A stretch of DNA of 64,000 bases from contig NC_019567.1 in assembly GCF_000317895.1 (NCBI RefSeq), forward strand, positions 496,001 through 560,000, read 5' to 3'. The DNA comes from Bdellovibrio bacteriovorus str. Tiberius. Lineage in GTDB: Bacteria; Bdellovibrionota; Bdellovibrionia; Bdellovibrionales; Bdellovibrionaceae. Numbering within the stretch: position 1 is the stretch's first letter; every line of letters starts with the position of its first letter. Of the stretch, positions 1 through 8,409 are shown piece after piece. Under the pieces are notes generated by a model that saw nothing but the letters and a program-made list of their open reading frames with translations, was not told the DNA's origin and ran no database searches. A program made the position numbers and the translations under genes.

Positions 1-489
1 TTGAATGATGTTTCTGTGGCGCTTCCTCCATCCGGTGGTGGTGATTCCGCAAACACTCCCGCCAAAGTCACTTATGTTGAAATTCCCAATGTGTCTGACA
101 CCGTGGTTGAAGGCGTTGCTGCCAAAGCCAGTGAGCTGGGTCAGTATCGACTGGTGATTGCGACCGATTCAGGCCGCATTCAGCTGGTGGATGAAGTGAA
201 CACGGTGATTCAGGAACGCTGCCTGTCTGCGGGCAGTCTGTCGGAACTGAAAACAATCCTGAGCGGTTCTTCCGTGTGCGCGGCACCGGTGAAATCAGCA
301 GACATGTGCGCGATGAGATACAAGCCGGCGTATGCGTCTTTGTATGCCAATGAAACCCGTGTGAATCTGGGTGAAGAAAAGGATTCCTGCGGGACAGGCC
401 TGAAGGATCTGTGTGGAGGCCTGGCAGATGTGTTCCAGGCCTATGTTTCCCACGTTCGTAACAACTGGACAGCGATGAACTGCGAATAA
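1..489 (+). CDS. C-terminal part of an unrecognised protein, 5' end outside the window
   Basis: The reading frame is open from the first base to a TAA at 487-489, so the visible 162 residues are probably the tail of a longer protein and the true start is not seen. I do not recognise the family. The visible part begins with a Ser/Gly/Pro-rich linker and then has a mixed globular stretch with about six cysteines (for example CAMRYKP, DSCGTGLKDLCGG), which fits an exported, disulphide-bonded protein. A terminator follows directly and the next gene, alaS, converges on it. No function is assigned. Confidence 0.6.
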   Translation: MNDVSVALPPSGGGDSANTPAKVTYVEIPNVSDTVVEGVAAKASELGQYRLVIATDSGRIQLVDEVNTVIQERCLSAGSLSELKTILSGSSVCAAPVKSADMCAMRYKPAYASLYANETRVNLGEEKDSCGTGLKDLCGGLADVFQAYVSHVRNNWTAMNCE

Positions 490-500
490 GTAGATAAAGA

Positions 501-528
501 AAAAGGGCCCCAAGGGCCCTTTTTTTTG
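501..528. terminator. Bidirectional rho-independent terminator between the first gene and alaS
   Basis: The arms AAAGGGCCC and GGGCCCTTT flank a short loop. There is an A-tract on the left and eight Ts on the right, so it can stop transcription from both converging genes. Confidence 0.85.
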
Positions 529-531
529 GTC

Positions 532-3255
532 TTAAAGACCCAGCATGGATTTCACTTTGCCGAAGGCTTCGTTCAGTTGCGCACGGTTTGGTGCCGCCCC
601 TTGAGCAAAGTCCGGACGACCGCCACCTTTGCCACCCATAACACCAGCAACTTCCTTCAGAAGATCACCGGCTTTTGTTTCGCCGGAAATTTCTTTCGAT
701 ACGCTGACGATGATTGGATGACTGCCGTCACCCTGGCCGACAACAACCACGATGCCGGACTGGATTTTATTTTTTAAGTGATCAGTGACTTCCGCCAGAA
801 CCTGACGGTCATCCAATGGAACATCCGCCAGAACCAGTTTCGCAGAAGCGCCGGCCTTGGTTTTGAAGGTCAGTGCGTTGGCTGCCAGGTCATCCACATT
901 CACCTGACCGCCCTGAAGCTTCTTCATTTCCTTTTCAAGCTGCTTCACCTGATCTTTCAGGGACTCCACACGATTTGCCAAAGTGGCATTTTCACCGGTG
1001 GTTTCCAGATGCTTGATGTAGTGCGGGCTTTTTTGGAAGCCGGCAGCAGCCAAAGCATCATCCAGATGGCTCACAGCGCTCATCATGTAAGAAACAGCGT
1101 TGTCAGCCGTAATGGCCTCGATACGGCGAACACCCGAGCTGACGCCCGCTTCTGAAACGACTTTGAACAGACGGATTTCAGAAGTGTTCTTCACGTGAGT
1201 ACCGCCGCAAAGCTCGCAAGAGAAATCACCCATGGTCAGTACACGCACGTCGCTCGCATATTTTTCACCGAACAATGCCATCGCGCCTTTTTCAAGGGCT
1301 GCCTTGTGGGACATCATCTCGGTTTGCACCGGATTGCCGCGGGCGATCTGTTCGTTCACCAGGTCTTCAATTTTTTTGATTTCTTCAGAAGAAACCGGTT
1401 TGTTGTGAGTAAAGTCGAAACGGGTTTTCTGGGAATCAACCAAAGAACCGGCCTGAGTCACGTGAGTGCCCAGAACCTTGCGCAAAGCCGCGTGCAACAA
1501 GTGAGTTGCAGAGTGGTTGGCCGCAGTGTTGCGTCTTTCGACTGGATCCACACCCGTGACAACCGCCGTGCCCACCTTGAAGGAACCGTGTTCGATTTCA
1601 ACGTGGTGAAGGACGATATCGTCGATTTTAGTGGTGTTGATCACGCGGGCACGGTTGGTGTCCTGCATGATGTAACCCACGTCGCCGGACTGGCCGCCGC
1701 CTTCACCATAGAAAGTGGTCGCATTCAGAATCATCAGACCGGTGTCGCCGGTTTTCAGTTCCTGAACTTCGGCCTGACCATTTGAAAGACCCATGACTTT
1801 ACCGTCGCCGATTGTTCCTTCATAGCCCAGGAAGGTCACAGATTTGCCGGACTGAAGATAGTCTTTCGCAAATTTGATCATGTGCGCTTCATCAGCACCC
1901 ATGGATTTGCCTTTCCAGCTGGCTTTGGATTTTGCGCGGTTGTCTTCCATTTCCTTTTCAAACGCGGCCTCGTTCACTTCGATGCCTTGTTCGTTGGCGA
2001 TCACGCGGGTCAAGTCCGCAGGGAAGCCGTAAGTGTCATACATGCGGAAGACAACTTCGCCCGAAAGCTCTTTGATGCCTTTGGATTTCGCTTTTTTCAG
2101 CTCGTCTTCGAGGATCGTGGTGCCTTTGTCCAAAGTGGCGATGAAGCGGTCTTCTTCGTCACGGATGGTGTTCAGGATATGATCGCGGCGGGTCTTAAGT
2201 TCCGGATAAATAGAGCCCATGCTTTCGATCAAAGCTTCCGCCATGCCGGGCAGGAAGGATTTGTCGGCAGAAAGCTTGCGACCGTAACGGATCGCACGTC
2301 GCATGATACGGCGAAGAACGTAACCACGGCCTTCATTGGACGGCAACGCGCCGTCTGCAATCAGGAAGGAAGTGGAGCGGCAGTGATCCGCAAGTACGCG
2401 AAGAGCAGAAGTGATTTCAGCTGCCGCCGGATTTTTCGCCAGAACTTCTTTGTCAGAGATGTATTCGATATTGCCGATCTTGCACGCCAGCTGAATCATC
2501 GGCTGGAACAGATCCGTGTCGTAGTTGTTGAACACGCCCTGCATGGCTGCGGACATACGCTCCAGACCACCACCGGTGTCGACAGATGGCTTTGGCAACG
2601 GAGTCAAAGTGCCCGGAGGATTTTCGAAGTACTGCATGAACACCAGATTCCAGATTTCCACGAAGCGGTCTTCACCGGCTTCGATGCCTTTGAATGGATC
2701 AGAAATGGTGCCGGCTTTCGGGCCGTGATCATAGAAGATCTCGGTGCAAGGGCCGCAAGGACCGGTGTCGCCCATTTTCCAGAAGTTGTCTTTGTCGAAA
2801 CGGAAGATGCGATCGCGCGGAACGCCTTCCTGGTTGTGCCAGATGTCGGCGGCCTCATCGTCAGAGATGTGCACGGTCACATAAAGCTTTTCTTTTGGAA
2901 TCGCCAGTTCCTTTGTCAGGAATTCCCATGCAAAGTGAATGGCGTCTTTTTTGAAATAGTCACCGAAAGAGAAATTCCCCACCATCTCAAAGAAAGTGTG
3001 GTGACGGGCTGTGAAGCCCACGTTTTCAAGGTCATTATGCTTGCCACCAGCGCGCACGCACTTTTGGGAGCTGACTGCACGGGTATAGTCACGCTTCTCA
3101 AGACCCAGGAACGTGTTCTTGAACTGATTCATGCCGGCGTTGGCGAAAAGCAACGTGGGATCATTTTCAGGAATCAGGGAAGAGGACGGAACCGCTTTGT
3201 GTCCGTTCTTCTCAAAGTATTTGATAAAGGCGTTTCTGATCTCAGAGCTTTTCAT
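532..3255 (-). CDS. alaS: Alanyl-tRNA synthetase
   Basis: Class II aminoacyl-tRNA synthetase that charges tRNA-Ala and hydrolyses mischarged Ser/Gly-tRNA-Ala in the cytoplasm. The 907 residues are slightly longer than the usual ~875. The N-terminus (SSEIRNAFIKYFEKNGH, then PTLLFANAGMNQFK) is typical AlaRS motif 1. The editing domain keeps its zinc ligands: H581/H585 in HSATHLLH, and C683/H687 in CGGTH. The C-terminal DHHA1-type domain carries GGKGGGRPDFAQG from residue 874. The gene overlaps the end of recX by 14 bases, so the two are probably co-transcribed and translationally coupled. The call is secure. Confidence 0.98.
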   Translation of the reverse strand: MKSSEIRNAFIKYFEKNGHKAVPSSSLIPENDPTLLFANAGMNQFKNTFLGLEKRDYTRAVSSQKCVRAGGKHNDLENVGFTARHHTFFEMVGNFSFGDYFKKDAIHFAWEFLTKELAIPKEKLYVTVHISDDEAADIWHNQEGVPRDRIFRFDKDNFWKMGDTGPCGPCTEIFYDHGPKAGTISDPFKGIEAGEDRFVEIWNLVFMQYFENPPGTLTPLPKPSVDTGGGLERMSAAMQGVFNNYDTDLFQPMIQLACKIGNIEYISDKEVLAKNPAAAEITSALRVLADHCRSTSFLIADGALPSNEGRGYVLRRIMRRAIRYGRKLSADKSFLPGMAEALIESMGSIYPELKTRRDHILNTIRDEEDRFIATLDKGTTILEDELKKAKSKGIKELSGEVVFRMYDTYGFPADLTRVIANEQGIEVNEAAFEKEMEDNRAKSKASWKGKSMGADEAHMIKFAKDYLQSGKSVTFLGYEGTIGDGKVMGLSNGQAEVQELKTGDTGLMILNATTFYGEGGGQSGDVGYIMQDTNRARVINTTKIDDIVLHHVEIEHGSFKVGTAVVTGVDPVERRNTAANHSATHLLHAALRKVLGTHVTQAGSLVDSQKTRFDFTHNKPVSSEEIKKIEDLVNEQIARGNPVQTEMMSHKAALEKGAMALFGEKYASDVRVLTMGDFSCELCGGTHVKNTSEIRLFKVVSEAGVSSGVRRIEAITADNAVSYMMSAVSHLDDALAAAGFQKSPHYIKHLETTGENATLANRVESLKDQVKQLEKEMKKLQGGQVNVDDLAANALTFKTKAGASAKLVLADVPLDDRQVLAEVTDHLKNKIQSGIVVVVGQGDGSHPIIVSVSKEISGETKAGDLLKEVAGVMGGKGGGRPDFAQGAAPNRAQLNEAFGKVKSMLGL

Positions 3256-3706
3256 AAATAACCTTTCTTACGGTCTCAGAATCGAATCCACGGGAAGCCA
3301 GCAACCGGCCCACTCGGGCTTTTTCATCTCGGGAAAACTTGTGGTCTTCGTCGTACTTATTTTTGACAATCGCCAGCGCCTTTTCAAGCTCCAAAGCACG
3401 ATCTGTCTCAACAGCGGGAAGACCTTTTTCCTTCAGGTAGTTGTTGATGTAATAGATGCCCTTGTTGCGGCGATGAAGCATGTCAGCCAAGCGATGGGCC
3501 AGGTCGACGGGGTCGCCCAGCCAGCGGTTGTCTTTGGCAAACTCAATCGCCTCGTCGATGATATCCCCCACGTCCTCTTCGTCCGAGAACTTCTCTTTCA
3601 GTTTGGTGCGAAGTTCTTTTTCGGAATGGTCCCGCCGCGCGATCATGTCCATGACCTTTTTCTTGGCGTACTGACGGGTTTTGAGGGGATCTTTCTCTCG
3701 GGACAT
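3242..3706 (-). CDS. recX: Regulatory protein RecX
   Basis: A 154-residue all-helical protein of three-helix tandem repeats, the RecX fold that binds along the RecA filament groove and inhibits its activities. Family features visible: an N-terminal repeat with SEKELRTKLKEKF, an acidic stretch, a central NRWLGDPVDLAHRLADMLH (RecX proteins usually have DxxFAxxxxxxR here), and a C-terminal repeat with RLLASRGFDSETVRKVI. In many bacteria the order is recA-recX-alaS; here recX-alaS stay together but recA is about 8 kb away on the other strand. Length matches the family. Confidence 0.9.
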   Translation of the reverse strand: MSREKDPLKTRQYAKKKVMDMIARRDHSEKELRTKLKEKFSDEEDVGDIIDEAIEFAKDNRWLGDPVDLAHRLADMLHRRNKGIYYINNYLKEKGLPAVETDRALELEKALAIVKNKYDEDHKFSRDEKARVGRLLASRGFDSETVRKVIYEKL

Positions 3707-3729
3707 AGGGGAAATTAATACCCCGTTTT

Positions 3730-4890
3730 TTAAGCCTTGCGAAGGATAATTTCAGTCAGTTCGCAATAAGTTCCCAGACGCAGTTGCGGCCCCCAGTAAC
3801 CGGTTCCCTGATTGACATAGAGCTGCATATTTCCCAGGCGGTACAACCCCTTGGCATAGCGTTCAAAGAACACAATCAGCCAGTTCCACGGGAAGAACTG
3901 TCCGCCATGGGTGTGCCCGGAAAGCTGCAAGTCCACCCCCAGCTTTTCCACATGCGGGGCCAGTGAAGGCTGGTGGGACAGCAGAATCTTGAAAGCCCCC
4001 GGGCGCAGCTGGTGGGCGACCTTTTCCAGTTCCGGACCTTCCTGGCGGAAGTGCAGGGCGGCGGGGTCGGGAATGCCGGCGATCTGCAGTTCGGCTTTGC
4101 CAAAGTTCAGGGTGGCGGTCTGGTTGATCAGCACCTGGAACCCCAGGGACCGGAAAGCCTGAAGCCCTTTTGGGGCATCCCAATAGTATTCGTGATTTCC
4201 GGGGACATAAAAGATCCCATGGGTGGCGCGCATCTGTTTCAGGATTTCAAATTCGCGCTGATGTTTTTCAACGAAGCTGTCCAGAATGTCGCCGGTAAAG
4301 ACGACCATATCCGGTTTCATTGCATTGACCTGATCGACCAGCTTTTGCACCAGACGCAGAGGCAGGCTGGGGCTGATGTGCAAGTCAGTGATGTGGACGA
4401 TACGCAGACCTTCCAATTCATACGGCAGGTTGGCAAAACTGATCGGCATGACTTTGGCGCGGGCTCCACGGCGGACAATGGCGTTACCCACAGCAACCAT
4501 CACCACCGGCAGTCCCATCAGGGCCGCAGTGGCTTGTGAGCTGTAAAGCACGTCCAGAGAAATCCAAGTGCCGGTCACCTTATCCGTAAAAGCCAGCAGG
4601 TCCCGCAAAATCACCAGCGTGATCAGAAAATTGATATAAGCCATGACGGTGAGGGAACCGTTCAAAAGACGATCCCGCCATGGATTGACGTCCAGCTTTT
4701 TTTCTTTCCAGAAGAACAGGAATGTTCCAATCACCAAAGCAAATAGGAATGCGAGGAGGCTAACAATCAAAGTTGTTCCCTGCCACGAAAAATCCGTAAA
4801 GCGGGTCAACTGATGAGAGACATAGACGAAGATCGCAAGAATGAGTGTGCTGGCAACAGTACGAAAAATTCCCATGCATTTTTTTATCAT
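3730..4890 (-). CDS. Membrane-anchored calcineurin-like metallophosphoesterase (YkuE/YaeI type)
   Basis: 386 residues. The first ~140 contain three or four hydrophobic helices (around residues 8-25, 40-60, 80-100 and 120-138), followed by a cytoplasmic or periplasmic phosphoesterase domain. Metal-binding motifs are complete: D169-L-H171 in HITDLHIS, GDILD at 200-204, GNHEYY at 231-236, a later LLSHQPS and the terminal GHTHGGQ. Related YkuE/YaeI/LpxG-type enzymes act on phospholipid or lipid A pyrophosphate bonds, but the substrate here cannot be read from sequence. Its start lies 91 bases from the divergent synthetase gene. No strong Shine-Dalgarno is visible, so the start (residue 1 or Met6) is uncertain. 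Confidence 0.85.
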   Translation of the reverse strand: MIKKCMGIFRTVASTLILAIFVYVSHQLTRFTDFSWQGTTLIVSLLAFLFALVIGTFLFFWKEKKLDVNPWRDRLLNGSLTVMAYINFLITLVILRDLLAFTDKVTGTWISLDVLYSSQATAALMGLPVVMVAVGNAIVRRGARAKVMPISFANLPYELEGLRIVHITDLHISPSLPLRLVQKLVDQVNAMKPDMVVFTGDILDSFVEKHQREFEILKQMRATHGIFYVPGNHEYYWDAPKGLQAFRSLGFQVLINQTATLNFGKAELQIAGIPDPAALHFRQEGPELEKVAHQLRPGAFKILLSHQPSLAPHVEKLGVDLQLSGHTHGGQFFPWNWLIVFFERYAKGLYRLGNMQLYVNQGTGYWGPQLRLGTYCELTEIILRKA

Positions 4891-4981
4891 GGTTGGCTTG
4901 TGCTTGCACAGTCCAATGTAGAAACACAGATCGGCGAGTCGAGGAACAAATGCTAATCTTGGAAAGTCGCGGGAGGTTTGT

Positions 4982-6670
4982 ATGAGTTTTCGTAATGAAT
5001 TTGAGCAGGCGAGGGACTTTCTGATTCTGCACCGTTCAGACTATAAACACGCCTACAGCCAATTCCGCTGGCCCCGCTTTGATGATTTCAACTGGGCCCT
5101 GGATTATTTCGATCCCATGGCCGAGGGCAATTCCAAGATCGGTTTGTGGCTGGTCGACGAAGTGGGACATGAAAAGAAGTTCAGTTTCAGCGAAATTTCC
5201 AAACGCTCAAACCAGGTCGCAAACTTTATGCGGGCCCGGGGATTACAAAAGGGCGATTCGGTTTTTCTTTTGATAGAAAACGACGTGGCCCTGTGGGAGA
5301 TCATGCTTGCCGCCATGAAAATCGGCGCGGTGATCGTTCCGAACAATCCCCTACTGTCCCAGCAGGAGCTTACGGATCGTTTGAACCGTGAAAAGATCAA
5401 GATGATTGCCACGACCAAATCCCATACGGAAAAATTTGATGTGACATCTTCCGGAGTGATTTCGGTCGTGGTGGATGCCGAGATGGAAGGCTGGCTCTTT
5501 TATCCGGAAGTTTATAAAGAAAGCGCCGAGTTCGAAGTCACTGAACGCACCAAAGCCATCGATCCGCTGTTTCGCTATTTCACATCTTCCAGCAGTGTGA
5601 AGCCCAAGCTGGTGGAACACAGTCATGCCGGTTTTACCGTTGGGCATCTGTCCACCATGTACTGGATGGGTTTGCATCCCGGTGATGTGCATCTGGGAAT
5701 CAATTCGGCAGGCTGGGCCATGCATGACTGGAATTCATTTATCGCGCCTTGGAATGCCGAGGCCACCATCTTTGTCTTTAAGGAAAAACGCTTCAACGCC
5801 AGTTTGATTCTGGATGTGCTGGATGAATATCCGATCACGTCATTCTGTGCTCCGCCGACGGTGTGGCGTTTGTTATGTCAGGAGGATCTGAAATCCTATG
5901 ACGTTCATTTACGGGAAGCTTTAAGCACCGGGGAGCCTTTGACCGCGGATCTGATTTCGAAAGTGCATCAGGCGTGGGGTCTTTTCATTCGCGATGGTTA
6001 TGGTCAGACCGAATCGGCCACTTTGATTGGGGTGCCGCCGGAAGAAAAAGACAGCTTTGGAACTTCCGGGAAAGCCTTGCCAGGATTCAAAATCGCGCTG
6101 CTTAACGATAAGGGTGAAGAGACCGACAGCGGGGAAATCTGTGTGGATATCTCGGACAACCCCTGGGGGTTAATGTCAGGACTGGATTCTTCACAAAAGT
6201 ACTATCACACCGGAGATTCCGCGTACCTGGACAACATGGGGAACTTTACCTATTGCGACCGTATAGATGGTTTGTTTAAGTCCTCGGATTATCGGATCAG
6301 TCCTTTTGAAATTGAATTTGTCTTGAAAGAATTTCCTGCCATTCGCGAGGCGGTGGTGATTCCGAGTCCGGACCCGATTCGCGAAAATGTTCCGAAAGCG
6401 CTGATCACGGTCAGTAAGGGTGTTGAACCCAGCAAAGAGCTGGCTTTGGACATTATGAACTTTGCACGCATGCGTCTGTCTCCGTTCAAACGTATACGCA
6501 GGGTGGAGTTCATGGAAATTCCCAAGAACACTTCCGGTGAAGTGCTCCGCTCCGATTTGGTGAATTTGGAGCGTGAAAAAAGAAAACGTGGCGACAAAGC
6601 GCCTTATGAATTCTGGGAAGAGGATGCAAAGATCGTCATCCCTGACACGTGGGCGCAAGAACTGCCTTGA
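4982..6670 (+). CDS. AMP-forming acyl-CoA synthetase-like protein with altered catalytic motifs
   Basis: A 562-residue member of the ANL (acyl-CoA synthetase) superfamily, nearest in layout to medium-chain/acetyl-CoA synthetases. Visible core motifs: A5 RDGYGQTES, A7 YHTGDSAYLDNMG and an A8-like DGLFKSSDYRISPFEIE. Two key sites are unusual. The A3 phosphate loop, normally rich in Gly (TSGTTGxPK), reads TSSSSVKPK at 201-209. The A10 lysine needed for adenylation is Glu520 (NTSGEVLR instead of xSGKIxR). It may therefore be inactive, or specialised for a half-reaction. The start is fixed by GGGAGG five bases before ATG. It stands alone between a metallophosphoesterase and a binding protein. Confidence 0.8.
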   Translation: MSFRNEFEQARDFLILHRSDYKHAYSQFRWPRFDDFNWALDYFDPMAEGNSKIGLWLVDEVGHEKKFSFSEISKRSNQVANFMRARGLQKGDSVFLLIENDVALWEIMLAAMKIGAVIVPNNPLLSQQELTDRLNREKIKMIATTKSHTEKFDVTSSGVISVVVDAEMEGWLFYPEVYKESAEFEVTERTKAIDPLFRYFTSSSSVKPKLVEHSHAGFTVGHLSTMYWMGLHPGDVHLGINSAGWAMHDWNSFIAPWNAEATIFVFKEKRFNASLILDVLDEYPITSFCAPPTVWRLLCQEDLKSYDVHLREALSTGEPLTADLISKVHQAWGLFIRDGYGQTESATLIGVPPEEKDSFGTSGKALPGFKIALLNDKGEETDSGEICVDISDNPWGLMSGLDSSQKYYHTGDSAYLDNMGNFTYCDRIDGLFKSSDYRISPFEIEFVLKEFPAIREAVVIPSPDPIRENVPKALITVSKGVEPSKELALDIMNFARMRLSPFKRIRRVEFMEIPKNTSGEVLRSDLVNLEREKRKRGDKAPYEFWEEDAKIVIPDTWAQELP

Positions 6671-6746
6671 GTTTAGTCTTGTTACAAGACTGAAAGGGTG
6701 AGGCCTTCTTGTTCGTTCTTTGTTGAATCGCTGTTATGATTACAGT

Positions 6747-7541
6747 GTGAAAACACGGTTATTTATTTTACCAATCTTGATTCTTTGTTTCTCTATAATG
6801 GCGTCAGCAAAAGACTGCGGACGTCGCTTCCGCATTATTGTGAATAACTATGCGCCGCTGTTTGATGTGAACAATGAAGGTCACATCCATGGTTTGACAT
6901 TCGAGTTCATGAATGAACTGTCGCTTCGTTTGGGTTGTGTTGTTTCGCAAGCGCCGATGGATGCTCCTCGCATGCATGATGACTTTAAAAACTGGCGCGC
7001 GGACATTGTGGGGTTGGTGATTCCTTCTGAAAAATTCCGTTCTTCAGGTGAATATGTTCCGGTGTATTCGACCGTTCGCAAGCTTCTGGTAAACAAAGCG
7101 TTTTATGATCCTGCACGCAGCATCGGTGATTATATCAAAGATGCCCGTATCAAATTCGGTGATCAGATCGGGACCAGATTCTTTTTAAAGCCGGAAGAAA
7201 AGAAAGAGCTTTTCGGCGCCGGTCGCATTGTCGAGTATCCAAGCCCTGCCACGGGCTATCGTCAGGTCAGCTCGGGCCGGGTGCAGGCGATGTTTACTTC
7301 GCCGGCTGTGTACAACTATTACCAAAAGGCGATTCCTGATTTTAATCAAAACGTCGTGGCCGTCCCGGATCCCAACTATGCAATGGAAGGCGGAATTTAT
7401 CTTTCTTTAAGAAGAATTTCGAAGTCCGAGGCAGAGCAAATCAAAAAGGCCATCAGTGACATGAGAAAAGACGGCACTCTTCGCCGGATCGTCGCAAAAT
7501 ACGCCGCTGCTGAAGATATGGTTTATTATAAAGACCTTTAG
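6747..7541 (+). CDS. Periplasmic solute-binding protein, family 3
   Basis: About 264 residues. With the GTG at 6747 as start, the protein opens with a clean signal peptide (MKTRLFILPILILCFSIMAS, then AKDCG), so I prefer it over TTG at 6720. The rest fits SBP_bac_3: an N-terminal lobe with GLTFEFMNELSLRLGC, a middle with FGDQIGTRF and a C-terminal helix with MRKDGTLRRIVAKY. Such proteins bind amino acids or similar small ligands in the periplasm for ABC uptake, or act as sensors. No permease or ATPase gene is adjacent, so the partner and ligand are unknown. No strong ribosome binding site is visible. Confidence 0.75.
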   Translation: MKTRLFILPILILCFSIMASAKDCGRRFRIIVNNYAPLFDVNNEGHIHGLTFEFMNELSLRLGCVVSQAPMDAPRMHDDFKNWRADIVGLVIPSEKFRSSGEYVPVYSTVRKLLVNKAFYDPARSIGDYIKDARIKFGDQIGTRFFLKPEEKKELFGAGRIVEYPSPATGYRQVSSGRVQAMFTSPAVYNYYQKAIPDFNQNVVAVPDPNYAMEGGIYLSLRRISKSEAEQIKKAISDMRKDGTLRRIVAKYAAAEDMVYYKDL

Positions 7542-7555
7542 GTTGCCCGCGAATT

Positions 7556-7589
7556 GGTTCTCGTATTAACTGAAGTTAACTGGAGAACC
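7556..7589 (+). promoter_or_regulatory. Long dyad that buries the ribosome binding site of the SDR gene
   Basis: Outer arms GGTTCTC (7556-7562) and GAGAACC (7583-7589) enclose inner arms TTAACT (7566-7571) and AGTTAA (7574-7579). The GGAG ribosome binding site of the downstream gene (7582-7585, 7 bases before ATG) lies in the outer stem. It may work as an RNA switch or as a DNA operator. Confidence 0.5.
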
Positions 7590-7592
7590 ACG

Positions 7593-8387
7593 ATGAATCT
7601 TTCTGCATATTCCTCTTTGGATCTAAATGGCAAAACCGCTGTCGTGTGCGGAGCTTCCGGTGGCATTGGCGAAGCTGCGGCCCTGCTGCTGGCAAAGCGC
7701 GGAGCTCGCATTATTGCTGTGGCCCGCACAGAAGAAAAACTGCAAAAACTGCTGTCGTCGCTGCCGGGATCGGGTCACCGTTATTTGCTGGCGGATCTGG
7801 GTGACACAGAATCCTTGAAAGCCAATGTTCTGGCGCCCCTGGCATCTGAAACTGTGCACATTCTTTTAAATAACACCGGTGGCCCCAAAGGCGGGCCGCT
7901 TCACAAGGCTTCGATTGAAGAATTTGATCAGCCCTTGCGTGCTCATCTGAAAGCCGCGCATCTGCTGGTGCAGACCGTGCTGCCTTCCATGCAGAAAAGT
8001 CACTATGGCCGTATCATCAACGTGATCTCGACATCCGTGAAAACACCAATCCCGAATCTGGGTGTTTCCAACACCGTTCGTGGCGCAATGGCGAACTGGT
8101 CAAAAACTTTGGCCGGTGAACTGGCGGGCTTTGGTGTGACCGTGAACAACGTGCTTCCGGGATACATCCGCACGGACCGATTCAAAGGTCTGGTGGATGC
8201 TTCGGCGAAAAGTACAAATTCAAATGTGGATGAAGTGGAAGAGGCGTGGAAGAAAACAATCCCGGCAGGACGAATCGGGGAGCCTCAGGAAATGGCCGAG
8301 GCGATTGCCTTTTTAGCCAGTCCCGCCGCCGCTTACATCACCGGAATCAATCTTCCGGTGGATGGCGGCAGAACTCCGTCCCTTTAA
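7593..8387 (+). CDS. Short-chain dehydrogenase/reductase-like protein with a non-canonical active site
   Basis: 264 residues from the ATG at 7593, chosen because GGAG precedes it by seven bases and the Rossmann strand follows at once. The nucleotide loop CGASGGIG (19-26) and LLNNTGG (91-97) are typical of SDRs, and the C-terminal LPVDGGRTPSL is FabG-like. The catalytic YxxxK is missing: its place holds Ser159 and Arg163 (SNTVR). A subgroup of 3-oxoacyl-ACP reductase-like SDRs is known to have this kind of altered tetrad, so this is probably a conserved family trait. Substrate unknown. The gene converges on trpS. Confidence 0.8.
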   Translation: MNLSAYSSLDLNGKTAVVCGASGGIGEAAALLLAKRGARIIAVARTEEKLQKLLSSLPGSGHRYLLADLGDTESLKANVLAPLASETVHILLNNTGGPKGGPLHKASIEEFDQPLRAHLKAAHLLVQTVLPSMQKSHYGRIINVISTSVKTPIPNLGVSNTVRGAMANWSKTLAGELAGFGVTVNNVLPGYIRTDRFKGLVDASAKSTNSNVDEVEEAWKKTIPAGRIGEPQEMAEAIAFLASPAAAYITGINLPVDGGRTPSL

Positions 8388-8393
8388 CGGAAA

Positions 8394-8409
8394 GGGGATT
8401 TAGATCCCC
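8394..8409. terminator. Short hairpin between convergent SDR and trpS genes
   Basis: GGGGAT and ATCCCC pair around a four-base loop, overlapping the trpS stop codon. There is no clear U-tract, so its terminator activity is only plausible. Confidence 0.4.

Noticed and set aside
1882-3261. A 459-codon open frame on the + strand opposite alaS
   Set aside because: It lies wholly antisense to a secure alaS with all conserved motifs, has no ribosome binding site and reads as low-quality Phe/Val/Arg-rich sequence, a typical shadow of a GC-balanced coding strand.
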